Assembly (NCBI GenBank): GCA_028671895.1
Contig: JAPMAC010000209.1
Location: 20,730,501-20,794,500 of the forward strand
Direction of reading: 5' to 3'
From: Oenanthe sinensis
Lineage: Eukaryota; Streptophyta; Magnoliopsida; Apiales; Apiaceae
DNA: 64,000 bases
Shown here: positions 1-10,725 of the stretch, piece by piece
Numbering within the stretch: the stretch's first letter is position 1
How the letters are laid out: every line of letters starts with the position of its first letter
The notes under the pieces: generated by a model
Seen by the model: the letters and a program-made list of their open reading frames with translations, nothing else
Told to the model about the DNA's origin: nothing
The model's database searches: none
Position numbers and translations under genes: made by a program

Positions 1-1607
1 TCTCTATGTGATCAGTTCTTAAGAAGGACATGTTAACAAGAATATATTTCCTTGACTAACATAGGAGCTTGAGGATCGTCCTCAGATACCACGATGTTAG
101 TCAAATCTCTTCCCCTGCTCTTAAAGTTGAGAATGTAACATGTGCAAATCATAGTGCTTATTGGAAGCAAATTGATGTTGCGACGGATGTTTCATGTCTC
201 ATGCTCGCAAATATGTGTGCTGAGCTTAAGAAGCAACACAAGCATATAGATGTTTATGAGACGATTGAGCACAAGATATATTTGAAAATAAAAAGGCACT
301 ATACACTTACAAGTAGGGAGAGTGAGACCCGGTTACACCACATGTTCTAAAGATTATAGGGTATAACGAGTACCTTTGATATTTTGGGTTTCCAGATTGG
401 TCTGGAGACTTAGTTAGATTTGATCTTACAATCGTTGGACAAATATTATTCTTAGTTTGTTATGAACAATAATATGAATAAGATTGGTAAAACACCCATT
501 GAGTTGCTAAGCATGTTGAGAACTGCTGAAAGCAATATGATAAATGCATGAACTACTATTATATTGATGGTAAACATAGGGAATGCAAAAGGGAAAGGAA
601 AATGGAAAGGCAAGGGAAAGATTTGATCTAGTTCCGTTGTCAAACCAAAGTCCAATACCTAAAGCAGACTCTAAAGTCTGAATGAGGTGTTAATAAAGAA
701 GACGATTGTAGATTCTGTGAAAATTGGGAGACTGGAAATTAAACTGTTATGCTTATTTGGAAGATCTGATAAAGATGATCAATAAGGGTCAAGCTTCAGG
801 TATTGGGTTGGAATTGGAGTAAAAGTAGTTGCTCTGGTTAGAGAAACTCGTTACTTAACTTTTAGCCTATAAGGAAAATTTAGAACTTGATAATTGTTAT
901 AACGTGCTTGCAATTGGCAGAGACATTATTTCAGTTTCTTGTTTGGACAAGAAAGGCTTTTTCATTTTAATTAAATAACAATAGTTGTTTATTCTATTTT
1001 GATGTCGAGGCTTATAATGTTGCACAACTAATTAATAATTTATATGTTCTAAAGTGACTCAAATCAAATATTACCTTTGGCACTGTTGTTGAGGCCATAT
1101 TAATGAGAAACGTATTTCCAGAATATATAAGGATGCATTCATGGATAAGTTTGATTATGAATTATAAAAAAGGATGTGAATCTTGGTTTATTTGGCAAAA
1201 TGACTAAAGCTTCTTTTACCGGACATGGTGAAGGGGTCATTGAACGGGTATGACTTATACATAATGATGTATGTGGTCATATGTGTACGATGACAAAAGG
1301 TAGATTTTATTAACTTCATAAAATTTACTAATTATTTTAGTAGATACGGATATATGTATCTTTTGAAGAATTAATCTGAATCATTTGAAAAGTTCAAAGA
1401 CTATAAAGATGAAGTAGAAAATATCAAAGAAAAGTTTTTTTTGATAGAAGGGATCACACCTTGTTGGACATGATGCGATCAAAGTTGAGTCAAGGAATCT
1501 TCCAATTAGTTTCTGGGGTTGCACCCTAGAAACGGCTCCACATACACTTAAACGTGTTCCTACTAAAACGGTTCAAAAGACTCCTTATGAGATACAAACT
1601 TCCAATT
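1..1607 (+). pseudogene. Element B: decayed copia gag-protease-integrase
   Basis: This is a relic of the internal region of a Ty1/copia element, closely related to element A downstream (A 3540-5470 is the matching stretch). Gag-like peptide is readable at 69-350, with ALKVENVT and SCLMLANMCAELKKQHKHID matching A's SCLMLATMSAELQKQHEHMD. Protease-region and integrase-like pieces follow (around 1250, reading HNDVCGHMCTMTKG). Frames shift repeatedly, and several stretches present in A are deleted. It stops abruptly at 1607, where the end of an LTR begins. The 5' LTR and start of the element lie left of the window. I infer that the B 3' end is at 8831-10725, separated from this piece by insertion of A plus a deletion. 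Confidence 0.8.
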
Positions 1608-1698
1608 ATCCAACGTTATACATGGATCCTGCGATTGGGTTTCGATTTTTTTTATTTTTACGTTAATTCCGCTGCGTTTTCATGCCCGAAACCCTTCA
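1608..1698 (+). mobile_element. Element A: 91-bp remnant of the 5' LTR
   Basis: These 91 bp match the last 91 bp of the A 3' LTR (ending at 8830) almost base for base, apart from a one-base change in a T-run and one substitution. Both end in ACCCTTCA. The rest of the expected LTR of about 1.6 kb is missing and the remnant is fused to element B sequence. The following primer binding site shows that this is the downstream edge of a 5' LTR and not a solo fragment. Confidence 0.85.
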
Positions 1699-1699
1699 A

Positions 1700-1711
1700 T
1701 GGCATCAAAGC
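1700..1711 (+). promoter_or_regulatory. Primer binding site of element A (initiator tRNA-Met type)
   Basis: TGGCATCAAAGC lies one base after the LTR end. It matches the usual copia primer binding site TGGTATCAGAGC, complementary to the 3' end of initiator tRNA-Met, at 10 of 12 positions. The two mismatches fit an old element. Confidence 0.75.
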
Positions 1712-3518
1712 TACGTGTATAATGGGATGATTTGGTTATGTGTTTAACAGTTTTTCGATGTATGTAAACATATATATGATATGCGATGACTATATATTGA
1801 TATATATGTTTTATATGATTTTTAATATATGATATTCATGTGTTTTATAATCATGGGATGATTATGTGTATTGATGTATGTATATGATACATGTTTGTTC
1901 TTGTTATGGAAATCGTATTCGATACGAATTCTAAAATGGCTTCGGTAGATTTTCTGAAATCTGTGTCTAGTGTCCGATTTTCGCAAACGATATGTGTTTT
2001 CTGACTGGAATCGTATCACTGAGAAATACTGACTTTGTCAGCTTCGCATCTGTAAGCCGTTTGAATACGTTGCAGGCCCCGAAACGGCGATTTATTATTT
2101 TCTGAAATTTATTTGATTTTCTGAAATTTTGAAATTTATTATATATGAATATATGATATATTTATATAATCTGAGATATATTACATGTGTTATGTGATAA
2201 CATGGTGGATGGTTATGGCCTAAAGACCCATAGGATAGTGGTTTTGTTTTATGGTTTTGGTTTCTAAATACGACTTGCATGTCGTTTATTCATTGTAATT
2301 GTTAATCTCGAATGTAACTCGAGTTCTTCTTGTAATTTCATTAGAATAGATTTATTTATTATTCAATGTAATTATTCAATGGAGACTTGGAAGCAAGGAA
2401 GCTAGGAGGCAATCCAGATGATGGAGCAATGAAGAAGATAAAGACATGTAATAGTGTAGTATTTGAAACCACCATAGATTGACCTTGATAATTCCGTTAG
2501 CTTCGAAATATCACATAGGATGGGGCCATAACCAAACACGTTTAATTTACGCACAATACATATATGTATATGAATGCATGTGTAGATATGTATGTGTTGG
2601 AATGATGTATGTATTAGATACGACACCCATGTCATGTCTGTTTAAGAAAGATAAAATCTGTAACGATTCAAGATTTTAAAATTAACAAACGATCATGAGA
2701 TTCTTGTGTTTATGAAATATGGATTTTAAAACACGGAATTAAATATGGATTTTGATACCTATAATTGGGATTTTCTGACAAAAGCGGATATGCGTATTCG
2801 TAAGGTTGATGGGTTTTAAGTGTGACCATTGGTATCCTCCATCTACCTGGGAAATGAACAATTTAAAATGTCAATTTGAAATATTTGGTTCAAGGAAAAA
2901 TTGAGGATCTCTTTATGATGTGATCATGATCGTTATAAATTTTCTAAACCCCTTAACAAAATATTAAGTTTTACTCGGATGCTTTCCAATGAATGAACAC
3001 TTATCGAATCCTAGATCGATTAGGGGAAGGACTGTCAGTGGTAGGGGACTCCTATCTATCGTGATGAGATGCGACGAATATAAACGGTTATATTCGGCCG
3101 TTGTATCATTGGGTCTATCTTAACTGAGTCGTCATAATAAAGTGAAAATAAACGGTTATATTCAACTATTATGAACTTAGAAGCATAGAGTTTGGTTAAA
3201 AGTCTATTAGATAGATAAGATCAATTGTTGTTCACCAAACTATCCAAGAATTATATATGATATAATTGACAACTGTTGTCTACCTAAATAATCATTTTTT
3301 AAGGACTTCCAGTGGTTGACTTAGGACATGGCGAAATATGGATCTTGGCTCACTAGAAAGAATTATGGGATATACTTTCCAAATTAATAGTAAGGGCTAT
3401 TAATTTGATAAAAATAGTGGGAGATATATTATGAATATATCATAATCATTTGAACATAATAAATAACTCAGACAATCTAATGTTTATTTTATGCATTTTA
3501 AACATTGTAGATATTTAA
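1712..3518 (+). other. Element A leader, non-coding
   Basis: This is a 1.8-kb AT-rich untranslated leader between the primer binding site and the gag ATG at 3519. I see no convincing gene in it. Short ORFs here start at non-ATG codons or have no recognisable composition. A TATTCGGCCG-like stretch and its partner (around 3075-3160) repeat the phrase AAACGGTTATATTC twice. Long leaders are common in plant copia elements. Confidence 0.6.
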
Positions 3519-4138
3519 ATGGCAAACAATACAAATACTTTCTCCGTACGAGCAACCCTTGAGAAGGACAAGCTGACAGGAACTAACTTCTTGGATTGGT
3601 ATAGGAATTTGAGGATTGTCCTCAAGCAAGAGCGTAAGCTCCATGTCATTGAAATTCCTTCACCTTCTCCTCCTACTGAGAATGCAACTCGCGTTCAGCA
3701 AAATGCTTATCAGAAGCATATTGATGATGTGAATGATATTGCATGTCTCATGCTGGCAACCATGAGTGCTGAGCTTCAAAAACAACATGAGCATATGGAT
3801 GCTTATGAGATGATTGAACACCTTCAAAGAATGTTTGAGGGACAAGCTTATCAAGAAAGGTTCGACACGAGCAAAGCACTATATGCTTGCAAACAGGGAG
3901 AGCGTGAACCTGTTCAACCACATGTTCTGAAGATGATAGGTTATATTGAGTATCTTGATACTTTGGGTTTCCCGATTGGTTTGGAAGCTCAGATTTACTA
4001 AATCTTGCAATCTTTGAACCGCAACTATACTCATTTTGTTATGAACTACAATATGAATGAGATAGACAAAACACCCACTAAATTGTTGGCCATGTTACGA
4101 ACTGCTGAAACGAACATGAAAAGGCTGAACCTGCTGCC
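3519..4138 (+). pseudogene. Element A gag (capsid part), broken
   Basis: The ATG at 3519 opens a copia Gag of the UBN2 type: LTGTNFLDWYRNLRIVLKQE is the usual N-terminal signature, followed by DIACLMLATMSAELQKQHEH. The frame stops at TAA 3999-4001 after AQIY. Translation resumes in the same frame with ILQSLNRNYTHFVMNYNM and continues to about 4130. There a frameshift moves the rest of Gag into the frame starting at 4139. Gag would form the virus-like particle that packages element RNA, but this copy cannot make a full-length product. Confidence 0.85.
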
Positions 4139-4834
4139 ATGTTGATGGTAGATAACAAAGGTAAGGCTAATAGGAAAGGCAAATGGAAGGGAAAGAAGAA
4201 GATTGGATCTGCTTCTGGTCCCAAGCCAAAGGCTAATCCCAAACAGGCTTTAAAGCCTAAGGATATTGTTGCAAAGGGTGATTGTCACTACTATGGTAAA
4301 CCAGGTCATTGGAAGAGAAACTATCATGCTTATTTGGAGGATTTAAAGAAGAAGAAGGCTGGTCAAGCTTCTGATTCAGGTATTTATGTTATAGAGGTCA
4401 ATTTGTCAACTTCTACATCATGGGTATTGGATACTGGATGTGGTTCTTACATTTGTATAAATGTACATGAACTACAAAGGAGTAGGACTTTGGCTAAAGG
4501 AAAGGTCGACCTACGAGTTGGCAATGGAGCAAAGGTTGTTGTTTTAGCTGTAGGGACTTATTATTTATCATTGTCCACTGGGCTTATTTTAGAACTTGAG
4601 AACTGTTTTTACGTGCCTGCAATTTGCAGAAACATTATTTCGGTTTATTGTTTAGACAAGAAAGGTTTTGCATTTTTAATTCAGAACAATAGTTGTTCCT
4701 TTTCTTTGAATAATGTTACCTATGGGGTTGCACGTTTATTTAACGGTTTATATGTTCTTGATTTGGACACTCCTATCTATAATGTGAATAACAAACGTCT
4801 TAAAATAAATGACTCAAATCAAACGTACCTCTGA
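4139..4834 (+). pseudogene. Element A nucleocapsid zinc knuckle and protease
   Basis: This stretch has a lysine-rich segment, then a zinc knuckle written CHYYGKPGHWKRNYHAY. The family pattern is CX2CX4HX4C, and here the second and third cysteines are tyrosines, so metal binding should be lost. The aspartic protease follows with WVLDTGCGSYIC (active-site DTG) and the usual FYVPAICRNIISV segment. The frame ends at TGA 4832-4834, where the family normally has Trp at the start of the GAG-pre-integrase WHCRLGH motif, so this looks like a TGG to TGA nonsense change. Confidence 0.85.
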
Positions 4835-5911
4835 CACTGTCGTTTAGGGCATATAAATGAGAAGCGCATTTCCAAGTTATATAAGGATGGATACTTGGAT
4901 AAGTTTGACTTTTAATCATACGAAGCATGCGAACCTTGTCTCATTGGAAAAATGACTAAATCTCCTTTTACTGGACAAGGTGAAAGGGCCACTGAACGAT
5001 TAGAACTTATACATAGTGATGTATGTGGTCCTATGCGTACTATGACAAGAGGTGGCTTTTACTACTTTATCACGTTTACTGATAATTTCAGTAGATATGT
5101 GTATCTTATGAAGAACAAATCCGATTCTTTTGAAAAGTTCAAAGAATACAAACTTGAAGTAGAAAAGCAAACTGGCGGAAGTATTAAGACTTTACGATTT
5201 GATCGTGGTGGTGAATACTTAAGCCATGAATTTAAGAGTTTATTAAAAGAGTGTGGTTTTGTATCACAACTCACTCCTCCCGGAACACCACAATGGAATG
5301 GAGTTTCTGAAAGGAGGAATCTTACTTTGTTGGACATGGTACGATCGATGATGAGTCATGCAGATCTTCCAATTAGTTTCTGGGGCTACGCCCTGGAGAC
5401 GGCTGCTTATACACTTAACCAAGTTCCTACTAAAATGGTTCAGAAGACTCCATATGAGATATGGACTAAGAAACGTCATAGCATGTCATTTATGAAAAAA
5501 TAGGGATGTGAAGCGTTTGTGAAACGTTTAACTTCTGACAAGCTAGGACCTAAATCAGACAAATATAATTTTGTGAGATACCCAATTGAAACAAAGGGTT
5601 ATTCATTCTATAATCCTTCCGAGAACAAAGTGTTTGTTGCTCGAACTATAGTTTTTCTTGAAAGAGAAATGCTTTCGAAGAAAAACAGTGGGAGGATAAT
5701 AGATCTCGATAAAGTTCGAGGCCCACAAGATAACATTGAACCAATGGAGGAACTTGAGCAGGATGTACAAGACCACAACACTGCTCAAGAAACACAGGTT
5801 ATTCGTAGGTCTAGTAGGATTCGCCATGAGCCTGAGAGATATTATGGATTTCTCTTAACTCAAGATGGTGATGTGATGCTTATCGACGAAGATGAGCCTC
5901 TCACCTACTAA
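4835..5911 (+). pseudogene. Element A integrase, with nonsense codons
   Basis: The frame continues from the protease. GAG-pre-integrase HCRLGHINEKRISKLY is followed by the integrase core: LIHSDVCGPM (first catalytic Asp), LRFDRGGEYL (second Asp) and GTPQWNGVSERRN (Glu). In-frame stops lie at 4913-4915, 5501-5503 and 5909-5911. The last part (5519-5911) is the integrase C-terminal domain and linker, with RRSSRIRHEPERY just before reverse transcriptase. The integrase would insert element cDNA into the host genome. Catalytic residues survive but the polyprotein is interrupted. Confidence 0.87.
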
Positions 5912-6540
5912 GATGCTATGAACACTCCAGAATCCAAGAAATGGCTGGATGCCATGAAATCTGAGATGGAATCCATGTATACTAATCAAGTATGGACTTT
6001 GGTTGATCCACCTAAAGGGGTAAAACCTATAGGGTGCAAGTGGGTTTTCAAGAAGAAGACCGGCATGGATGGTAATGTACAGACCTATAAGGCACGATTG
6101 GTGGAAAAAGGTTTCAAGCAAATTCATGGTATTGACTATGATGAGACTTTTTCACCAGTGGCTATGGTCAAGTCCATCAGGATTTTGCTTGCTATAGCTG
6201 CTTACTATGATTATGAAATCTGAGAGATGGATGTCAAAACCGCTTTCTTAAATGGGAGCCTTGAAGAAGATATGGATGTGTATATGACACAGCATGAAGG
6301 TTTTGTTGATCCAAAGAATGCTGTAAAGGTATGTAAGCTGCGTCGATCCATTTATAGATTGAAACAAGCCTCAAGGAGATGGAACATTCGTTTTGATGAA
6401 ACTGTCAAAGAGTTTGGGTTTATTCAAAATGAAGATGAACCATGTGTTTACAAGAAGGTAAATGGGAGCAATGTGGCATTCTTAGTATTATATGTTGATG
6501 ATATATTAATAATAGGGAATGACATTCCTTCTTTATAGGC
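5912..6540 (+). pseudogene. Element A reverse transcriptase, with nonsense codons
   Basis: This is the RVT_2 copia reverse transcriptase: WLDAMKSEMESMYTNQVW, IGCKWVFKKKTG, KARLVEKGFKQIHGIDYDET and EMDVKTAFLNGSLEED, then the catalytic LVLYVDDILIIGN. Stops at 6221-6223 and 6536-6538 interrupt an otherwise continuous frame shared with the protease and integrase. The catalytic YVDD is intact. This copy would need proteins supplied in trans to move. Confidence 0.87.
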
Positions 6541-7135
6541 TGTTAAGACTTGGTTGAGTAAGAATTTCTCAATGAAAGACTTAGGCGAAGCGACCTATAT
6601 TTTAGGTATCAAGATCTATAGAGATAGATCAAGAAGAATGATCGGCCTAAGTCAGAGTAGATACTAGTCTAATCCAGGTGAAGGTCACTGGACAGCAGTC
6701 AAGAATATTCTTAAGTACTTGAAGAGGACTAAAGATTAATTCTTGGTATATGGAGGAAAAGATAAGCTGGTTGTAAAAGGTTACACCGACGCTAGTTTCT
6801 AGACAGACAAGGATGATTCGCTTTCTCAGTCTGGATTTGTGTTTTGTCTAAATGGAGATATTGTATGCTGGAATGGTTCACAGCAGAGACAGCTGTTGAT
6901 TCTACAATAGAGCCTGAGTATATTGATGCTTATGAAGCAGCCAATGAGATTGTTTGGGGATGTACTTAGGAGATATCACCTAATTAATGAGATTAATGAT
7001 CAAGGAGATATACATATATGTAAAGTGCATACGAATAAGAATAATGCAGACCCACTGACTAAGGCTTTGCCGCAGCAGAAGCACGAAGGTCATACTAGTT
7101 CCATCGGTATTAGATACATGAAAGATTGGCTCTAG
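6541..7135 (+). pseudogene. Element A RNase H, internally deleted
   Basis: The frame continues as AVKTWLSKNFSMKDLGEATY, a copia RT-RNase H junction. At about 6667 the sequence jumps from SQSRY directly to SNPGEGHWTAVKNILKYLKR. The family normally has roughly 100 residues between these motifs, so a deletion of about 300 bp has occurred. RNase H pieces YTDASF and FVFCLNGDIVCWN remain, with further stops and a frameshift. The tail VHTNKNNADPLTKALPQQKH is the usual end of copia pol, about 15 bp before the polypurine tract. Confidence 0.85.
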
Positions 7136-7138
7136 TAC

Positions 7139-7149
7139 AAGTGGGAGAT
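7139..7149 (+). promoter_or_regulatory. Element A polypurine tract
   Basis: AAGTGGGAGAT immediately precedes the TGTTAG start of the 3' LTR. This is the usual plus-strand priming site of plant copia elements. The same sequence precedes the B LTR at 9180-9190. Confidence 0.85.
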
Positions 7150-8830
7150 TGTTAGTATTGGTGTCCTAGAGACAATACTTTTAATGTTTTATTGAAAACA
7201 ATTAAGGATTATGTTTTATGTGATTATTTAATTAATATTTATTATGTCTTTATTTACTGCGTCATAAATTGAAGGAATAATAAATGTCCTTGGAATATTA
7301 ATACATAATATATATCTTTAAGTATGTGACTTAAAAATGAGATTATATGAATAGTATTTTATTCCTAAAATTCCCTAGTCAAGTATTATTATTTAAGGAC
7401 AGTAATAATGCAATAAGACTAGTATGTTTGTTGACAGATGACCACATCTCATTGGTCATAGGTATGGTGATACTAAAGTCAAGAACATAAGTGTATGTAT
7501 CAATACATGACACTGGAAAGACCCGCCGTGAGATTCTACATGTTAATAAGTGTCATAAAAAATCTCACAGTGATAATGATGTAATGATCCTCTGACTTGA
7601 AATCATTATATTTCTATACGAGAATTAATATACTTTGATTACACTCAAAGTTACCTTTAACCGGGTAATGATAAAGGTGGACATTATTATATTTCTATAC
7701 GAGAATTAATATACTTTGATTACACTCAAAGTTACCTTTAACCGGGTAATGATAAAGGTGAACATTGGGTATGCTATGAATCGTATGGGGAATATGAATG
7801 ATAGATATAGGATTTAACCCTCCAATTCTAGGAGTGATATTATTGGCCTCTTGATTGAGTGAGACTATGAAATGCATAGCCATGCTCAAATATTGATTTG
7901 TTTAAATAGTCTACTCATTGATCAAGGAAACCAAGATTAAACGTTGAAGAGGAAGACACTATACATGCCTCGAGTTTTATCTATAATATAAGGTTAAATG
8001 GATTATATTACATTGCACATTATTCACGAAAGGTTTAATTGAATCACCAATTATTATTGTTACTTGGGTAGCAATGATGTATTACTAGATGCCGCTCATT
8101 GTTTAAAATTTTATTATTAGATAATAAAATTATTGCCAACGTAATAATAACCTAAAGGGTCACACACAAAGAACGTCAAAACGGAGGTTTATTTAAATTA
8201 CGAATTTAAATATATTATTGTTTATTCGAATTCAATTATTAAATTAATTAAGTGGGACTTGATTAATTATATTAGAATTCGGATTTAATAAGTATTATTA
8301 TTATTCGAATTTAATTATTGAATTAATTAAGTGGGACTTGATTAATTATATTAGAATTCAGATTTAATAATAATAATAACGCAAAGTCATAATGGGTTTT
8401 GGAAACCACATGGATTAGGGTTAGGCCCAAAATCTCTCCCCCCCCCCCCTCCCTATATATACATAATGATGTATCGTATTAGGGTTTAATCATCAAATTT
8501 CGTTTTAGAGAAAAACCCTAGCTGCTCAACATCAAGAGAGGCTAGAGAAAGAGAGAGAGAGAGAGGCAAACAATTCGGCTAGTACCGACTCCGGTGATCG
8601 TAAGACGATCGGGCGTTCGTGTAGACTTCTTTAGAGAGCAAATCTTTGCAACAAAAGACTGTTGTGATTCATTTTTCTGGACCTCCATTAAACAGCATAC
8701 GAAAGCTTTGTTAAGGTACAGACTTCTTCACCATAGTCATCCAACGTTATACATGGATCCTGCGATTGGGTTTCGATTTTTTTTTGTTTTTACGTTAATT
8801 CCGCTGCGTTTTCATGCCCGAAACCCTTCA
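7150..8830 (+). mobile_element. Element A 3' LTR (1681 bp)
   Basis: It starts TGTTAGTATTGG and ends GAAACCCTTCA, so has the TG...CA termini of an LTR. It aligns along its length with the B LTR at 9191-10725. A promoter-like core is visible: a C-run at about 8438-8449, then CCCTATATATAC (TATA-like, about 8449-8462). It contains two internal tandem duplications absent from the B copy, of about 79 bp near 7605-7760 and about 83 bp near 8225-8375. The base after the LTR begins RNase H sequence of another copia copy, as expected if A inserted into B. Confidence 0.88.
7605..7762 (+). repeat. 79-bp tandem duplication inside A LTR
   Basis: The phrase beginning ATTATATTTCTATACGAG and ending AAAGGTGGACATT occurs twice in tandem, the second copy ending AAAGGTGAACATT. 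The B LTR has a single copy at about 9647-9727, so this is a duplication particular to the A lineage. Confidence 0.85.
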
Positions 8831-9190
8831 AGTTTCTAGACAGACAATGATGATTTAATGTTTCTCTCTGGCTTTGTGTTTTATCTATTTTTATTGAGAT
8901 GTTGTATGCTGGAATGGTTCACAGCAGAGACAGTTGTTGATTCTACAATAGAACCTAAGTATATTGATGCTAGTGAAGCAGCCAAGGAGGCTGTTTGGGC
9001 ATGTACTTAGGAGATATCACCTAATTAATGAGATTAATGATTAAGGAGATATACATATATGTAAAGTGCATACTAATAATAATATTGCAGACCCACTGAC
9101 TAAGACTTTGTCGCAGCAGAAGCACGAAAGTCACACTAGTTCCATGAGTATTGGATACTTGGGTAATTGGCTCTAGTGCAAGTGGGAGAT
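8831..9190 (+). pseudogene. Element B: RNase H tail and polypurine tract
   Basis: This is the 3' end of a copia pol, aligned with A 6794-7149: GTTTCTAGACAGACAATGATGAT, WFTAETVVDSTIEPKYIDAS, then PLTKTLSQQKH. Stops and frameshifts make it non-functional. AAGTGGGAGAT at 9180-9190 is the polypurine tract. It starts exactly at the last base of the A 3' LTR, with no 5' part of its own, consistent with being the continuation of element B beyond an insertion of A. Confidence 0.85.
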
Positions 9191-10725
9191 TGTTAGTAAT
9201 TGTGCTCTAGAGACAATACTTTTTATATTTTAAGGAAAATATTTATTATTAAGGATTATGTTTTATTGATTATTATTTATTTATTATGTTTTATTTACTG
9301 CGTAATAAATTGAAAGCATGATAAATGTCCTTGGAATTTTGATACGTATTATATATCTTTAAGTATGTGACTTAAAAATGAGATTATATGAAAAGTATCT
9401 TATTCCTAAAATTTCCTAGTCGAGTATTATTATTTAAGGACAATAATAATGCACAAAGACTGGTATGTTTCTTGACAGATGACCACATCTCATTGGTCAT
9501 AGGTATGGTGATACTAAAGTCAAGAACATAAGTGCATGTCTCAATGCATGGCACTGGAATGTCCCGCCGTGAGATTCTACATGTTAAATAAGTGTCATAA
9601 GTAATTCTCACTGTGATAATGGTGTAATGATCCTTAGACCTGAAATCATTATATTTCTATACGAGAATTAATATACTTTGATTACATTAAAAGTTACCTT
9701 TGACCGGGTGATGATAAAAGTGGACATTGGGTATATTATGAATCGTATGAGAAATATGAATGATCTAGATGAGATTTAATCCTCCTAATTTTAGGAGTGA
9801 TATTATTGGCTTCTTGTTTGAGTGAGACTATGAAATGCACGGCCGTGCTCAAATGTTGATTTGATTTTAATAGTCTACTCATCGATCAAGAAAATAAAGA
9901 TTAAATTATGAAGAGGATGACACGAGACATGCCTTGAGTTTAATCTATAATATCAAGATTAAAGGGATTATATTACATGGAACATTATTCACGAAAGGCT
10001 TAATCGAATCGCCGATTTATTATTATTACTTGGATAGCAATGATGTATTACTAGATGCCGCTCATTGTTTACAATTTTAATTAGATATTAAAATTGTTGC
10101 CAACGTAATAATAACCTACAGGGTCACACACAAAGAACGCTTGAAGGAGAAATAATTTAAATTAAATAAGTAATTTATTTTATTTATGATATTAATTAAG
10201 TATGACTTAATTAATTATATAAATATAATAAATGAATTATTTAAACTAATTTCAAAATTAATAATTAATTAATTAAGTGAGACTTAATTAAATAATTTAG
10301 AATTTTGGATTAGTATTAATTATAATTGGATTATAATTAGAAAACTTATTCCTCTCTCTATATAATCTCTTTATGGGCTGATTTAATTCAAGAGACATAT
10401 TTTTACTAAAACCCTAGCCGTTTTGAGAAAAGAGGAAGATAGAGAGAGAGAAGCAGTTTTCGGGTGCTAGTATACATCAATCCTTCATGAAAACTGTTCG
10501 TGTGGATACCGTAGAGCGTAGATCGCAAGAGCGGGATACGTGGTGATTAAACAAGCTTTGGACCTCCATTAATCTTCCATTAATGAACTGTTAAAGTTTC
10601 TAAAGGTATTTATTCTTTATCTCCGAATTAAATATTTTGTTTTCGCATGTTTCCTTCGGAGGGTTTCGCTATTTTGATTTATTTTTCGCGTTTATTCCGC
10701 TGCGTTTGTGCCTCGAAACCCTTCA
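9191..10725 (+). mobile_element. Element B 3' LTR (1535 bp)
   Basis: It starts TGTTAGTAATTG after a polypurine tract and ends CGAAACCCTTCA. It is the same LTR family as 7150-8830 but visibly diverged by scattered substitutions and indels. A TATA-like CTATATAATC lies at about 10357. Sequence right after the LTR end is coding for a different protein (element C ORF3), so B appears to have landed inside C. Confidence 0.88.

Noticed and set aside
2095..2679. Small ORFs in the A leader
   Set aside because: Overlapping on both strands, AT-driven, non-ATG starts, and located in a retrotransposon leader.
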